A DNA stretch of 64,000 bases, from assembly GCA_018292915.2 (NCBI GenBank), contig JACVVK020000292.1, positions 67,501-131,500 on the forward strand, read 5' to 3'. The DNA is from Batillaria attramentaria (lineage: Eukaryota; Mollusca; Gastropoda; Batillariidae). Of this stretch, positions 10,451-21,240 are shown piece by piece. Within the stretch, counting starts at the first letter, position 1, and every line of letters begins with the position of its first letter. Below the pieces are notes generated by a model. It worked only from the letters and a program-made list of their open reading frames with translations, did not search any database and was not told where the DNA came from. A program made the position numbers and the translations under genes.

Positions 10451-10945
10451 GTCGCCGTAGTGGTTAGCACTTCGGACTATGGACCGGGAGACCCGGGTTC
10501 GAGTCCCAGCCGAGGCAAGCGGGATTTTTCAACCTAGGTCGGCTCCTACCCAGAGCGGGTGTGCTATGGGCCCAATGGGGAGGCTGTTGCCACACAGCCG
10601 AGATTCACCCACTTCACGGGTGCGACTTTGGGGGTGCTTCCCTTGGTATGACACGTCTTATGATGTGGATGATTACACGGTCGGCACCGCAGGTGCCGTA
10701 GTTCCCGGGCCTGGTTAATGCCGGGATACTTATGACAGGAAGCGTGGAATGCGGCCCTGTCCCGCAGTCCCAAACTACACAGACCTCCATAGCATCATTT
10801 TACCATCATCCTCATCTCCACCATCATGCAAAATAATAATAATTAAAAAAAATTGCCCCAACTTCCGAGACCTCCGTGGGTTCCACCCATTACTAGGGAG
10901 GAACAGCACTGCAGCCGGCAAAGAGTTGTGGCAAAAAAAAAGGTG
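10451..10945 (+). mobile_element. S3 SINE, full length
   Basis: Head GTCGCCGTAGTGGTTAGCAC with B box GGGTTCGAGTCCC, hairpin-rich middle (GGCACCGCAGGTGCC at 10684), CATCATCCTCATCTCCACCA, then a poly-A tail at 10936-10944. About 90% like the 1.6 kb copy by eye over the aligned part. Confidence 0.85.
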
Positions 10946-11120
10946 CAGCCAACTGATTTTGCTAATGGGTATTAGTCTATATTCTTGTGAGTTTTGACGC
11001 CCGAGGAATCAGTCCGGGCGAGAGAGAGACATGTCGGCAAATTGGTAATTGGCCTTCACGAACAGATGGAGATGAGCAGGCTAGCACCGTTCTTACATTT
11101 TGCTCGGTTTTTCTTTTCAG

Positions 11121-11450
11121 GCTCTTTTTCCGCTACAACCCGGGTTCAGCGCGTGTTTACCACGTCTCGGGTGGGACTCGGGTCGATAGCGTTTATGCTG
11201 CATTCTCTGCAAGTCTAAACCCTGACAATGACGTAGGAAAACTGACGTCATGCCCGCCCGTCATGCCTTGACGAAAGCATCATAATCATGACGCCCGCTG
11301 CAGGTTTAGATCTGAAATGTGAGTTGGCCCTGCACCCGGAGTTCAACCCTGGTCCGTAGCAAGGATTAAACCCGGGTCGCTTTTAACCCGGGTTGGTTTA
11401 ATGTAAACGAACCAATCTGGGTCCAACCCGGTAGGTGTAAGCAGCCTCTT
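11121..11450. repeat. AACCCGGGTT-rich stretch
   Basis: AACCCGGGTT occurs at about 11138 and 11387, AACCCGGGTC at 11372 and related words nearby. A polypyrimidine-AG (TTTTTCTTTTCAG) ends at 11120 and the following frame is open to 11271, so an exon cannot be excluded. The palindrome density suggests a DNA element. Confidence 0.35.
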
Positions 11451-11534
11451 TGATGCAGGCTCCTTAGCCGAGTATATGGTATACATTTGTACTTGTCTGA
11501 TTTGTTGTCCTGCAAGGCTTTTGGTGTTCTGAAC

Positions 11535-11580
11535 TTAATTATAAAATTCTAAATTCCCAAACTGAAATAGCTGAGCTGAC
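11535..11580 (+). mobile_element. S2 internal fragment
   Basis: AAAATTCTAAATTCCCAAAC and AAATAGCTGAGCTGACC. Ends at the S1 junction at 11581. Confidence 0.65.
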
Positions 11581-11714
11581 CACATACGGGTGATATCAAA
11601 GACGGGGCAACGATGAAAAAGCCAGCACAAATATTTGGCCCCAGCCGGGATACGAACTCACGACCCGAGCATTAGAAGTCCAGCGCTCTACCATTCAGCC
11701 ACCCCGGCTCCCCC
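11581..11714 (-). mobile_element. S1 SINE lacking its 3' tail, fused to an S2 fragment
   Basis: Starts abruptly at CACATACGGGTGATATCAAA, without TTTAACGTCC, directly after an S2 fragment. It runs to the complete head (GGCTCCCCC). The junction suggests recombination or deletion between the two SINEs. Confidence 0.8.
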
Positions 11715-11759
11715 AGCGCCTTTAAAAGAGAGGCAGGGAATGGGTGTTCAGTTTTAGGC

Positions 11760-12185
11760 CACAGATCACGAGTAGCTTTCGGGGCAACTACGCTATTTAT
11801 ATTACAACATTTTTTGCCCCTTTTTAAATTTGTGTGCAGAGTAACAATTGACAATCTGGGGCTTTTTGTTGGCTTTGTAAATAAGTTTCATGCCAAGTCA
11901 CAGTAAAATTAGGGGGGAAATGAGCCTGGCTTGTGGACTATTTGTATGCATGCGCGGCTGGCACAAGAGCCAGCAGACGACAGAGGAATGAAGGGGTATG
12001 TGCCACACTGCCAAAACACGGAATATTGGAATTTGTTGAAATTTACTCTACACATGAGTGTTTGGCTGCTGGATTTGTGTGATTGTTTTGTGAATTTCAA
12101 AGCAGTTCTAGGGTGTCATATGCAACGTTATGTTTAACAGGAATATATAGCGTTTTCTTGAAATTTACATCTGTGTCCTGTAGCC
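11760..12185 (+). repeat. R1 dispersed repeat, copy 1
   Basis: Shares with 55192-55630: CTGGGGCTTTTTGTTGGCTT, GCGCGGCTGGCACAAGAGCC, TCTAGGGTGTCAT and GGAATATATAGCGTTTTC. About 430 bp; class unknown, no coding frame. Confidence 0.7.
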
Positions 12186-12642
12186 TGTATTAGCGACAGG
12201 AGAGACTGTCCAGGCCCGGCTAAATAACCCATGAGCTATGAAACCGGCTCTATGCACAAATAAACCACATTCCCAGCCCAGACCAGCCCAGCCTAAAACA
12301 TAACTCATACCACAGTCGTTCCTGATCCCTAACCCTAACTCTCAGCGGGTTTACAGTTCGGGCGAAACTTCAGACGACTTCGATAACGTATGTGAGCCAT
12401 AGGGGTCACTAGGGTTGCTCCCCTTGAGTGTACAATAATAGGCAAACCTTTGTCCAGTTGCATCGTATACTTCGGCAGAGTCTGGCGTGGGGGTTGGTTG
12501 TCAGAAGAAGTTAGTTGGCAGGGGGCTTGCCTTCTCCCACCACGTGAGATCAAACACGGGAAGGGGGTGGGGGGGGGGCAGACATAGAGAAAGGCCAGTT
12601 TCTACTCCCACCCGGGAATCGAATTCACGTCCCAGAGCAGAG

Positions 12643-12732
<90 letters not shown>

Positions 12733-12800
12733 GAAAAGAAAACAACAACAACAACAAACACACACAACAACAACAACAACAAAAACAACAACAACAACGA
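12643..12800. repeat. (AC)n then (AAC)n array
   Basis: AC 12643-12731, AAC/CAA to about 12798. Long frames here are poly-TH, poly-CV or poly-L artefacts. Confidence 0.95.
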
Positions 12801-12837
12801 AAAAGAAGAGAGAAGAGAAGAAAAGTTATTTGGTTGT

Positions 12838-12930
12838 TTTGGGGTTTAACGCCCTTCTCCACCAAACACTGGTGATATCTAAGACGGGGCAACGAGGGGA
12901 AAGAAGAACAAAATAACACCGCTGGATAAA
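12838..12930 (-). mobile_element. Degenerate S1 fragment
   Basis: TTTAACGCCCTTCTCCACCA, GGTGATATCTAAGACGGGGC and AACGAGG match the S1 body with several differences. The head is absent. A second weak S1-like stretch with CCCGGGAATCGAATTCACG lies at about 12535-12640, on the other side of the AC/AAC microsatellite. The two may be halves of one copy split by the array. Confidence 0.5.
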
Positions 12931-13654
12931 AAGTAAACACCACCACCACCCTCCATCACCCCCCAAAAGAACCCACGGAAAAAAAGACCAAAAGAAAAAG
13001 AAGAAGAAGAAGCAAATCTATTTGAAGTGATCAGACCTATTCGATATGTGTCATGTTTATCATAATGATCTTTCAGTTCGTTAAGTCGATACTAGCCAGA
13101 CCAACACAAGCCACCGTAGACATGTCTTTTCGGACTATCAGACAGCGGGGAAACAAAAAGGCGGGGGAGGAAGGAAGGAAGAAACGCGTGCTCTCCATTG
13201 ACGCCACCACAAAGGGGACCGGGGGTGGGACCCTTCCATTCCTGCAAGCTGTCCTGGTCTTTGGGCTCGCTGACTTTCACCTCTCGCCCCTTAAAAATCA
13301 GTGAAATCGAAAGCAACCCCGGTTCGAATCTCTCGGGCAGTTCCCGCACACAGACAGCTCAAACACGAAAGGTTTGCCGAGGAAACAACATCGCTCCGTT
13401 AATTGGGATCTTCGTAGTACGGGTTTGTGTCAGGAAGGAAGAGGAACGTGCTGTGTTTGGTTGTTGTAGAGCCATCCCTGGCATCGCAGGTCGAATTGGG
13501 GGCAAATAATGACTTTGTTGAAGGGTACCTGCAAAAGTCGGTATTGGGGGGGTGTGCAAACGCCACTTCGGCTGATCTTGGAGGGGGGCACTCGAACTGT
13601 GCTGTTTTTTCTGTTGAGCAAGTGGGAGGGTGTGTAAATGAAGTGAGAGTCAAT

Positions 13655-13760
13655 GTCCGTGGGAAGGCAGAGGGTGAGAGGGCAAAGATTGACTTACGTA
13701 AAAACCCCAATCGTTTGAAAAAAAGAGTTTTTCGTTTTCAATTCCTTTCATTTCATTTCA

Positions 13761-13765
<5 letters not shown>
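13655..13765 (+). repeat. R3 fragment (first part)
   Basis: GATTGACTTACGTAAAAACC, CCAATCGTTTGAAAAAAAG and TTTCATTTCATTTCATCTC before (TC)n. Confidence 0.55.

Positions 13766-13801
<36 letters not shown>
13761..13801. repeat. (TC)n microsatellite
   Basis: Follows R3 and TTTCATTTC. Confidence 0.9.
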
Positions 13802-13911
13802 TGTTTTCATGTTGTCTTTTTTTTTTTTAACCCTTTAACGTAGAATAGCAGGACAGCTTGTAAGACAGGCAGCAATGCCTAAATGCTTTATCCTGAATAA
13901 TAAAAAAAAGT

Positions 13912-13914
<3 letters not shown>

Positions 13915-13970
<56 letters not shown>
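13915..13970. repeat. (CAT)n(CT)n compound microsatellite
   Basis: CAT 13915-13943, CT 13944-13970, leading into R2. Confidence 0.9.
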
Positions 13971-13974
<4 letters not shown>

Positions 13975-14175
13975 CACCACTTAAACACCTGCACAGTGAC
14001 AGCGTCTGTAATGCTGGCACTCAGCCAACAGAAGCGTCCTCGATGACGCGGCGACCACAGAGAGCGCACCAGTAGTGTAACAAACGATCGTAGACTTTGA
14101 ATGTTCGACCGCTTGCGCAGAGCGTAAACAACGGTCATGTACCGCATGAAGAGCTATATTACTTATCGAGTATTT
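13969..14175 (+). repeat. R2 dispersed repeat, copy 1
   Basis: TCATCACACCACTTAAACAC, ACAGTGACAGCGTCTGTAAT, GATGACGCGGCGACCACAG and GAATGTTCGACCGCT. It follows a CAT/CT microsatellite and matches the two halves flanking M4. Confidence 0.7.
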
Positions 14176-14395
14176 CGAGCATACAGGCCCACTCACGAGC
14201 GAAACTGTTCCAAAACGTAAGTTGGCTTAGCAAAAATGGAATTAGCCCGCTTCAAAATACATGTAGGTAGGTGGAAAGCGCTGGTTCTCCACCCAGGCCG
14301 CGTTTCTCTCGGAAGGGGCAACCCGAATTAGTAACAGCTTGTTTGTTTATGAAAAAAAAAAAGACAAACACTTTACCCAGAAACCCCATCCAGAG

Positions 14396-14446
14396 GGTGG
14401 GTGGGTGTTTGGGGGTTTAACGTCCTTTTCCACCCCATCAAGAGGT
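14396..14446 (-). mobile_element. S1 3' fragment
   Basis: GGGTGGGTGGGTGTTTGGGG and TTTAACGTCCTTTTCCACC only; about the last 50 bp of S1. Confidence 0.7.
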
Positions 14447-14794
14447 ATATAAAGAGTAATGAAAGAGGAAAAAATTAAAATATTCTAACCAACAAATCAA
14501 CCAATAAGTGAAAAGAGGAAGATTGATAGTGGTGCGATGATTTTCATTTCTGTGCATTTCATATGAAAACGGAGGTGAAAATGAGGATGAATGATGATTT
14601 GAAATAATGGGTTGAAACGTAGGATTGTTAGTGTGTATCGGTATGCGTGTGTGTTCTTCTACTGTGTGGTGTAGGTAAGAGTGATCTGTTTGGTGTGGTG
14701 TTTGTGGATGTTGTGTGTAGGTGTCGTGGTTTTGGTGTGGGGTACTTCAAGTGTGGTGAGGATGCTGTAGGTGCAGATGTGGGTGAGAATGGTG

Positions 14795-15460
14795 TATGCG
14801 CAGGTGTAGATGAGGGTGGTGCAGGTTTAGATGTGGATGGGGGTGGTGCAGGTTTAGATGTGGATGGGGGTGGTGCAGGTTTAGATGTGGATGAGGGTGG
14901 TGCAGGTTTAGATGTGGATGAGGGTGGTGCAGGTTTAGATGTGGATGGGGGTGGTGCAGGTTTAGATGTGGATGAGGATGGTGCAGGTTTAGATGTGGAT
15001 GAGGGTGGTGCAGGTTTAGATGTGGATGAGGGCGGTGCAGGTTTAGATGTAGATGAGGGTGGTGCAGGTTTAGATGTGGATGAGGGTGGTGCAGGTTTAG
15101 ATGTGGATGAGGGTGGTGCAGGCGCAGGTGTAGATGAGGGTGGTGCAGGTTTAGATGTGGATGAGGGTGGTGCAGGTTCAGATGTGGATGAGGGTGGTGC
15201 AGGTTTAGATGTGGATGAGGGTGGTGCAGGTTCAGATGTGGATGAGGGTGGTGCAGGTTTAGATGTGGATGAGGGTGGTGCAGGCGCAGGTGTAGATGAG
15301 GGTGGTGCAGGTTTAGATGTGGATGAGGGTGGTGCAGGTTCAGATGTGGATGAGGGTGGTGCAGGTTTAGATGTGGATGAGGGTGGTGCAGGCGCAGGTG
15401 TAGATGAGGGTGGTGCAGGTTTAGATGTGGATGAGGGTGGTGCAGGCGCAGGTTTAGATG
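14795..15460. repeat. 27 bp minisatellite, ~24 units
   Basis: Unit GAGGGTGGTGCAGGTTTAGA plus TGTGGAT. Because 27 is divisible by 3, frames stay open: GGAGLDVDE repeats (+, 14647-15678), PAPPSSTSK repeats with a hydrophobic N-terminal segment (-, 15674-14628) and HPHLNLHHP repeats (-). From unit 12 on, LDV units alternate with AGV or SDV variants, a 54 bp higher-order period. Whether any frame is expressed cannot be told; the proline/serine/threonine frame would be mucin-like. Confidence 0.9.
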
Positions 15461-15883
15461 AGGAATTTGTCGGAGGTAACAGCATATGGTACAGACAACA
15501 ACAAAAACAAAAACCAAAACCCAAACAAAGAAACAAGCTAGCCATCAAACGAAGAAAGCGGCCATCCAGATACATCCAGATACAAAGCCTCTTTGTCAAA
15601 ACGTCATGCAGCCTTTTCGTGTGCGTCAGGCGTCTGACTTCCCTTTTTTCTCCCACCCCGTCTGCGTGCTGCATTTAGTTACAGTGTCTATGGGTGTCTG
15701 ACACGACACACAATACTTGTGACGTTTATAATGTGTGGATTATCGTACCTCCCTGTCCTCTCATTATTTATCTGTCTGGTGGAGGCGACAGCGAACTGAT
15801 TTAGGGAGAACTGGGTATAGCATCCGCAGCAAAGTTTCTAGAGGTCTGAAAGTTCTGAGTGATAAAATATAAAATAGGAGTGG

Positions 15884-15886
<3 letters not shown>

Positions 15887-15980
<94 letters not shown>

Positions 15981-16026
15981 AGAGAGAGAGATGATGATGA
16001 TGATGATGATGAGGAGGAGGAGGAGG
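15887..16026. repeat. (GT)n(GA)n(GAT)n(GAG)n array
   Basis: Four simple repeats in succession. Confidence 0.95.
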
Positions 16027-16106
16027 AAACGATGAAAGGTTTAACACAGGAATGTGCCAGTTTACAAACTTGCAGTTGCTAAGATCACCAGATTAACTTA
16101 AAATAA

Positions 16107-16182
16107 AGTGAGACAAGACCAACTAGAATGAAGTAACCAGTAAAATGATTTCCATAAAGAAAATCAATCTAAACCAGCTGAT

Positions 16183-16185
<3 letters not shown>
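16107..16185 (+). repeat. R3 fragment (second part)
   Basis: GTGAGACAAGACCAACTAGA, AGTAAAATGATTTCCATAAA and ATCTAAACCAGCTGA before (GA)n. Confidence 0.55.

Positions 16186-16241
<56 letters not shown>
16184..16241. repeat. (GA)n microsatellite
   Basis: About 29 units after R3. Confidence 0.95.
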
Positions 16242-16246
<5 letters not shown>

Positions 16247-16489
16247 AACTACATAAAGAACTTCGAGAAGCCAGTTCACGGTGTCAGAAAATTGCAGTCA
16301 TGATGGCGAACATCTTATTTTTGACCTCACCTCCTCTCAAAACCACGGCTACAGTAAATATCTATTGCTTCTATCCTTGCACTTACTAGTTCCTAATTTA
16401 TTTCTACCACCGCGCTGCTGGTGCAAAATACACTGAGGCCACACAGCATCCAAACGATTAAAAAAAAAAAAAAAGATAAATACTCCTCT

Positions 16490-16775
16490 TAAACATAACG
16501 CTGTGCATTGCACCCTAGAAAGGCTTTAAATTCACGACAAAAACATGTAGGGTAAATTTAAACAAATTCCAGTGTTCGGATTTTTGCCAGTGCTAGCAGC
16601 GTCCACATTCCCCCTCTTTCGTCTGCTAGCTCTTGTGCCAGTCCGCGCGCATGAATACAAATAGTCAACATGCCAGGTAAATTTTTCAATGTGTTCACTA
16701 TTACCTGACAGAAACCTATTTCGAAACCAACAAACAGCCCCAGATTGCCATTAAAAAAAATTCATTTTGTATTTT
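16490..16775 (-). repeat. R1 dispersed repeat, copy 2
   Basis: Inverse R1: CACCCTAGAAAGGCTTTAAA, GAATACAAATAGTC and AACAGCCCCAGATTGCCA. Confidence 0.65.
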
Positions 16776-17130
16776 CAAGTTTTTTTGTTTGTTTGCTGCT
16801 CTCAAACTCTGCTTATCTTGCCTGGTATTTGAACCCTGGTCTTCCCGTACCGTAGCCCAGTGTATTTACGGGAACCGGCAAGATGGGAGGGAGTGTTTCC
16901 AGTGCTGCTTCGACTTAAACGTTTTCACGGAGATTTGCATTGCTCTCACGGAAACCCATATGCTTGCAACATGAGCACACGCGCGTCTCCATATCACAGC
17001 AACGTGTGGGTATTAGCACGTTATCTGCTTGATAAATCAGCCCCATCTTTCGCTCCCACAAACAGTCTCCCATTGGAAACACTCAGCGGTACTCACATTG
17101 GAAATTGGAAACACTCAGTGCTGCTGCCTG

Positions 17131-17403
17131 GAAACACTCTGAACTGGCAGATTTCGGCGTGAAGGGGGTTATTTATCAACCACACGACATTAACTCATAC
17201 GTTGCTACAACCAAAAGAAGAGTGCTTGCTAATTTTAATTTTCAAAATGGTCACTGCTTTATTCTTTGGAAACACTCTAAACCAGCGGCTTTCAGCTTGA
17301 AGGGGGTTAATTATTAACCAGACAACTTTAACTAACACGTTGCTGCACCCACAAGAAGTGTGTCTGCTGATTGTTCAAAATGGTCGCTGCTTTCTTGTTT
17401 TCC
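17131..17403. repeat. ~137 bp tandem duplication
   Basis: GGAAACACTCT..., TTGAAGGGGGTTA or GTGAAGGGGGTTATTTAT, ACACGTTGCTGCACC and TTCAAAATGGTC[AG]CTGCTTT occur twice, starting at about 17131 and 17269. It precedes the LINE fragment and may be its 3'-proximal host flank. Confidence 0.7.
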
Positions 17404-17805
17404 TCTTTCAAGATCATCCATTGCTGTTGCCCCAACCGTGAAGCCACAAGTCTGGTCAATCGCCACTACAAGACAATCCGCACTGCCCAACACAACCCCC
17501 CGTCTGACAACCAAATGCCACAGCTCCAACGTCAACAACAGGCCACAATTTTCCGTTTACGAACTGAACAATGCAGACTGCGCGCCCACCTGTACCGCTT
17601 TGGGCTGATACATTCACCAGATTGCCAAATCGAAACAGCCGCTCAGACCGGGAAGCACATTCTGCAGTCCTGCCCCATTTTCCAAGAGGCAAAGACACAG
17701 CTGTTGCTGAATGGAGCAACGCTAACAGAGAAACTCTGCGGCACCAAAACGGAACTCATAAAGACCACCGAATTCATCAAAACTACCAAGGTGATAATCT
17801 GAGGC
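17371..17805 (+). pseudogene. 3' end of a non-LTR retrotransposon ORF (C-terminal zinc-finger region)
   Basis: The frame up to the TGA at about 17800 reads like the C-terminus of Jockey/I-type LINE polyproteins, after the RNase H domain. It shows TIFRLRTEQCRLRAHLYRFG, then a C...H..C finger (CQIETAAQTGKHILQSCP), FQEAKTQLLLNGATL and a final EKLCG..TELIKTTEFI..T. The order and spacing are known for these elements. Everything upstream (RT, endonuclease) is missing, so this is a 5'-truncated dead copy. The similarity starts around codon 23 (NREATS); the listed ATG is probably not native. The 3' UTR follows and ends in an (AAGAAG)-rich tail to about 17942, interrupted by a tiny L1 insertion. Confidence 0.75.
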
Positions 17806-17833
17806 AGAGTCCAGTACAGGGAGCGCAGAAGAA

Positions 17834-17897
17834 AAGTGAGTTATTTAGTTATTTAGGGCTTAACGCCGCGCAAGCAACAAAGAGTATTTCGCGGCTA
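17834..17897 (-). mobile_element. 64 bp L1 3'-end insertion inside another LINE's 3' UTR
   Basis: The left end shows the (TTAG/TTAT)n tail and then GGGCTTAACGCCGCGCAAGC and TTCGCGGCT, the common L1 3' terminus in reverse. CGCAGAAGAA flanks it at 17824-17833 and 17898-17907, a perfect 10 bp TSD. It is an extremely 5'-truncated retrotransposition product. Confidence 0.75.
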
Positions 17898-17966
17898 CGC
17901 AGAAGAAGACGGAGAAGAAGACGAAGAAAAAGAAGGAGGAATTACTGCGTCAGTTGCTAGTCAGTT

Positions 17967-18232
17967 TCACCAGTGTATGGTATGGTATGGTATGGTATGG
18001 TATGGTATGGTTCTCCTCGGCGCACATATCCATCTCTGCTGAAATGCTCACGGCGCCGCAGGGCTGGAGGACGAAGCAGTAAAAGCCTGCTGCCGCTAAG
18101 CGTTACTTTTTGTGCAAACCTCCACCCTGCTATTCACTCTGGTGCGTGCGACAGTATTTCTGTTTACCACGACACCGGCCACAGCCTACTCTTCTTCGAA
18201 AGATGAACGTGGGATTTTTTAGCGTGCACACT
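17967..18232 (-). mobile_element. S4 SINE, head truncated
   Basis: (TATGG)9 at 17967-18010 is the tail in reverse. TCTCCTCGGCGCACATATCC, CGCCGCAGGGCTGGAGGACG and TTCTTCGAAAGATGAACGTG then match 41658-42106 inverted. The tRNA head is lost, replaced near 18238 by an R5 fragment. Confidence 0.75.
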
Positions 18233-18235
18233 TGA

Positions 18236-18345
18236 TGTATGTCTGTCCATCGTTTGCAAAATGTGCGTGAGCGTCGGTGGGCGATTGGCGCGTTGAGTGT
18301 ATTCTAAAGAAATGCGCCCTACAAATACCATTTATTATTTTTATT
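18236..18345 (-). repeat. R5 fragment
   Basis: GTGCGTGAGCGTCGG, GCGCGTTGAGTGTATTC, AAATGCGCCCTACAAATACC and ATTTATTATTTTTATT: the inverse of 47745-47860. Confidence 0.6.
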
Positions 18346-18616
18346 AAATTTTTTTTATTTACGACCGTCGTCAGAAACATTTGAATCGAAGTGACACCAG
18401 GAACACTACTGTCCATCTTGATTGATTCCGCTTGCCCGTCGACTACGGACATTGACAAACTACTTGCTGTGACGAGGCGACATACCCGGAGACGTCAAGC
18501 CTTTCAGAACGCCAAGAAAAATGCATGGAAGCGGAGCTAACTACTTGCACTCTTTCCTTCCTCTAAGATCCCGCGTCAACAGCCCAACCGTCGTCCGGAA
18601 AAATGAACTATGTGCA

Positions 18617-18698
18617 TATAAACTCCACGGCGCTTGTGTCCTTTTCCCAAATGACGTCAGAGATGAGTTTTTCAAGGAAACCAATCAGCTATCGACAC
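18617..18698 (+). promoter_or_regulatory. Possible TATA box plus short first exon ending at a GTAAGT donor
   Basis: TATAAA at 18617-18622 is followed at a plausible distance by an ATG at 18651. The frame reads M-T-S-E-M-S-F-S-R-K-P-I-S-Y-R-H, 16 codons, and stops exactly before GTAAGT at 18699-18704. Spacing, start and consensus donor are visible. The transcript is inferred, and 48 nt is too short for statistical support. The frame also stays open through the donor to a stop at about 18715. Confidence 0.2.
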
Positions 18699-19274
18699 GT
18701 AAGTTCACGCTATAGTATTCTTCAAGCTCGAAACCTCTAAGCGGGTATTTAAATCTGACACGCATTTCAGCGGGTTTCATTTTCAATTCCAAGCTCGCTC
18801 CATGATTGGGAGCACACGACGCCCATACATCTGTTTTTGTCCCCACGTGTCGCGTCGAGAGATTGCAATGCTGACAGAACATTCAAGGTAAACAAGAGTT
18901 TTTGAAAGAACGACCTTCTGGGATAAACTGGATACTGTTAAACCTCTGTCACACGTGACGATTTTGCACGCCTATACCAGCGGTAACACGCACTCATAGC
19001 CAACCGAATCCGCTTGCAAGGGGTATCGTGCGAACAGAAAATCCACTCGACAAGAGTGCGAGCTCCGCGTGTGTAAAGGCCTTTAGGATTCTTGTCAACT
19101 TCTTCTTCTTCTTCTGCGTTCCCTGTTCTGGACTCCGCCTCAGATGACTAGGTTTGTAGTCTTTATAAGAGCAGTGGTCTTCAGGAGGAAAACAGAATTC
19201 TCCCTATATAATGTCTAGGAATGGTAGTTTTAGTATCTTTAAACGTGTTTGTTTCCAGATTGCTAGGTTTCATG

Positions 19275-19600
19275 TGAGACTGAGGTCTGCTTGCCGTGCG
19301 AACGAAAATTTAAACGGCCCAAAGCCCTTCTACTCAGTAACTGCAACTGCAAATAGAGTTTTGGATGCAATACAGTGACGTCTGCTTGCCGTGCGAACGA
19401 AAATTTAAACGGTCCGAAGCTGTTCTGCCCGGCGAGTAACCACAACGCTACTGACAAGTCAGTTTTGAATACAATATAGTGACGTCTACTTGCCCTGCGA
19501 AGAAAAAATTAAACAGTCCAAAGTTCTTCTTGGCTCAGTGCCAATGTTTACTGGCAGCGCGAACGAAAACGCCAAACGGCTCTGGGCTTTTCTACTAGAA
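19275..19600. repeat. ~103 bp degenerate tandem repeat, 3-4 units
   Basis: GACGTCTGCTTGCCGTGCGA then ACGAAAATTTAAACGG recurs at about 19276, 19377, 19481 and, more weakly, 19553 (GCGCGAACGAAAACGCC). Confidence 0.7.
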
Positions 19601-20690
19601 GAGTGACCGCAACGCAAGAACACATGCCTCGCTTTTCGATTCGCGCTCAGCCTTCTGATAACTTCTGATACCAGCCTCTGAGAGACTGAACATATGCATG
19701 TATCTAAGGGAAACGATGTTAGGCACCACCATAACGGCACCAAACGATCTGTGAACCTAGACATGTTGGAGAATGATCCTTAAAAATTGCTCTTTGCTTT
19801 TCATTTCGCCTTCTGTTGGCTCAGTGCCAGCTCGTGATAGGCCTTCACTGTGCATGCGTCTAACTGGTGCGATGTTGGACACCATCAAAATAGCTCAAAA
19901 CGGTTTTTGACTTTAGATTATGTTGGGAGTTGGGGTCTTTAAAACCCTGCGCGTAGCTGTTCATTCCGATGGCATTGAAGCATGCGTGCAAAGTGTTAGG
20001 GACCAGGCTAAAACCATCCGGGGAAAAAAGGCCTTAAGCTTCTGCCAAACCTTAAGACGCTCAGGCCCTTTATCCAGATCTCGGCTGAAGTGTGAGAATG
20101 TGTGACATCTTTCTTTGCCTGAAGCCGGCGCCAATTCTGCGGCACCATTCCCCCTCAAAAAAACTCACGAATCATTCACACACTCATCATCCTCGAGCAC
20201 GTTCTCAGAATCATTCATGGCAGGAGGGTCGGGAAGTCAACTAGAATCAATGTGAAAGACAGCAAGAAAGCCCCAACCCGGAGTGGGCGTTACAAGTGTC
20301 CACTGGACGTTGAAAAACTCACAGCAACACACAGCCATCGGCCTTCTTGGTTCACAAAACTACTGTGAGTTCATCTCGACCTAGTCGCAAGTCTGGACGC
20401 CTGTAGGCAACTGTGTTGCCGAATTTGGTATTTTTGTGGTTCTTGGATTACCATTCTTGTGCGTGATAATTTTGCCTTGTGGTAATACCTCTCCACAGTT
20501 TCCTCTCGTCAAAAGTTCGATCTCGTCTTGGGTTCAGGCGAGAGTTACCCAAGGGTTGACCACAGGGCAGAAATCACGCAAGATAACTAGAAGAAATGTT
20601 AAGATGCTTTTCAAACCCAGGGACGGTAGACAAGAACAAGTAGTATTATTAATATTGTTATTTTTCCCCAGGAGATGGTAAGTTGCAATA

Positions 20691-20975
20691 TTTGCTGTGT
20701 ATGCGCTTAGTAGTTATCTTTTTTGCACCTAGTTGTAATTGTTGTTTGTTTTCTATGCTTTTTTGTAACCGGCAGTTCGATAAATTAGCACTCAGATGCA
20801 GCGTCTCCTGCATGTCCTGAGTTTATACCGCCCGGTAGACCAGTTTGCATTATTTTGTCCAACGTTACATTTTTTTTTTTTTTAAAGTAGTGCAGGCACA
20901 CTCAACCGCGAATTAGCCTTTGTGGCTTGCGCGGCGTTAAGCCCTAAAAACTCACTCACTAACTCTTCCCCCCTC
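20691..20975 (+). mobile_element. L1-type LINE 3' end
   Basis: Similar to 58947-59190 in inverse orientation. Shared blocks include GTCTCCTGCATGTCCTGAG, TATACCGCCCGGTAGACCAG, TTGTCCAACGTTACA, GTGCAGGCAC and GCCTTTGTGGCTTGCGCGGC, ending in CCCTAAAAACTCACTCACTA. The tail is (CTCA)n rather than (CTAA)n, a tail variant. It contains a poly-T run at about 20868-20882. Confidence 0.65.
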
Positions 20976-21240
20976 CCCACGCCCCTCCCCCCCCCTTCCG
21001 CCTCGTTTAGCAGAAATGCGTAATGGGAGATTATGCATGGACACAATATTTGGCGTACTTGTTTAGAGCGACAGACGTCTACTTTCAATCTGGCTAGGAT
21101 AAATTCTTGTAACAAAATCGGCTTTTTGACAGAGTTACTTCCCCTAGGTGTACGCAGGCGCAAAGCGAGAGCCTAGAGAATTAATACGTAACCCACAGGC
21201 TCGTAGCCACGCTCTCTCATTCTACATGACAACCCATCTG

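Larger units (their letters stand above)
18350..20690. other. Mostly unassigned, repeat-poor apart from the 103 bp repeat
   Basis: Holds the TATA/donor candidate near 18.65 kb and the tandem repeat at 19.3-19.6 kb. A pyrimidine tract ending CAG at about 20671 (TTTTTCCCCAG) followed by GAGATGGTAAGT looks like splice-site text, but no supporting frame is found. Confidence 0.4.

Noticed and set aside
14628..15674. 348-codon minus-strand ORF as a confident gene
   Set aside because: A 27 bp repeat with a favourable phase keeps several frames open on both strands, so length is not evidence. No splice or promoter context. Kept only as a finding.
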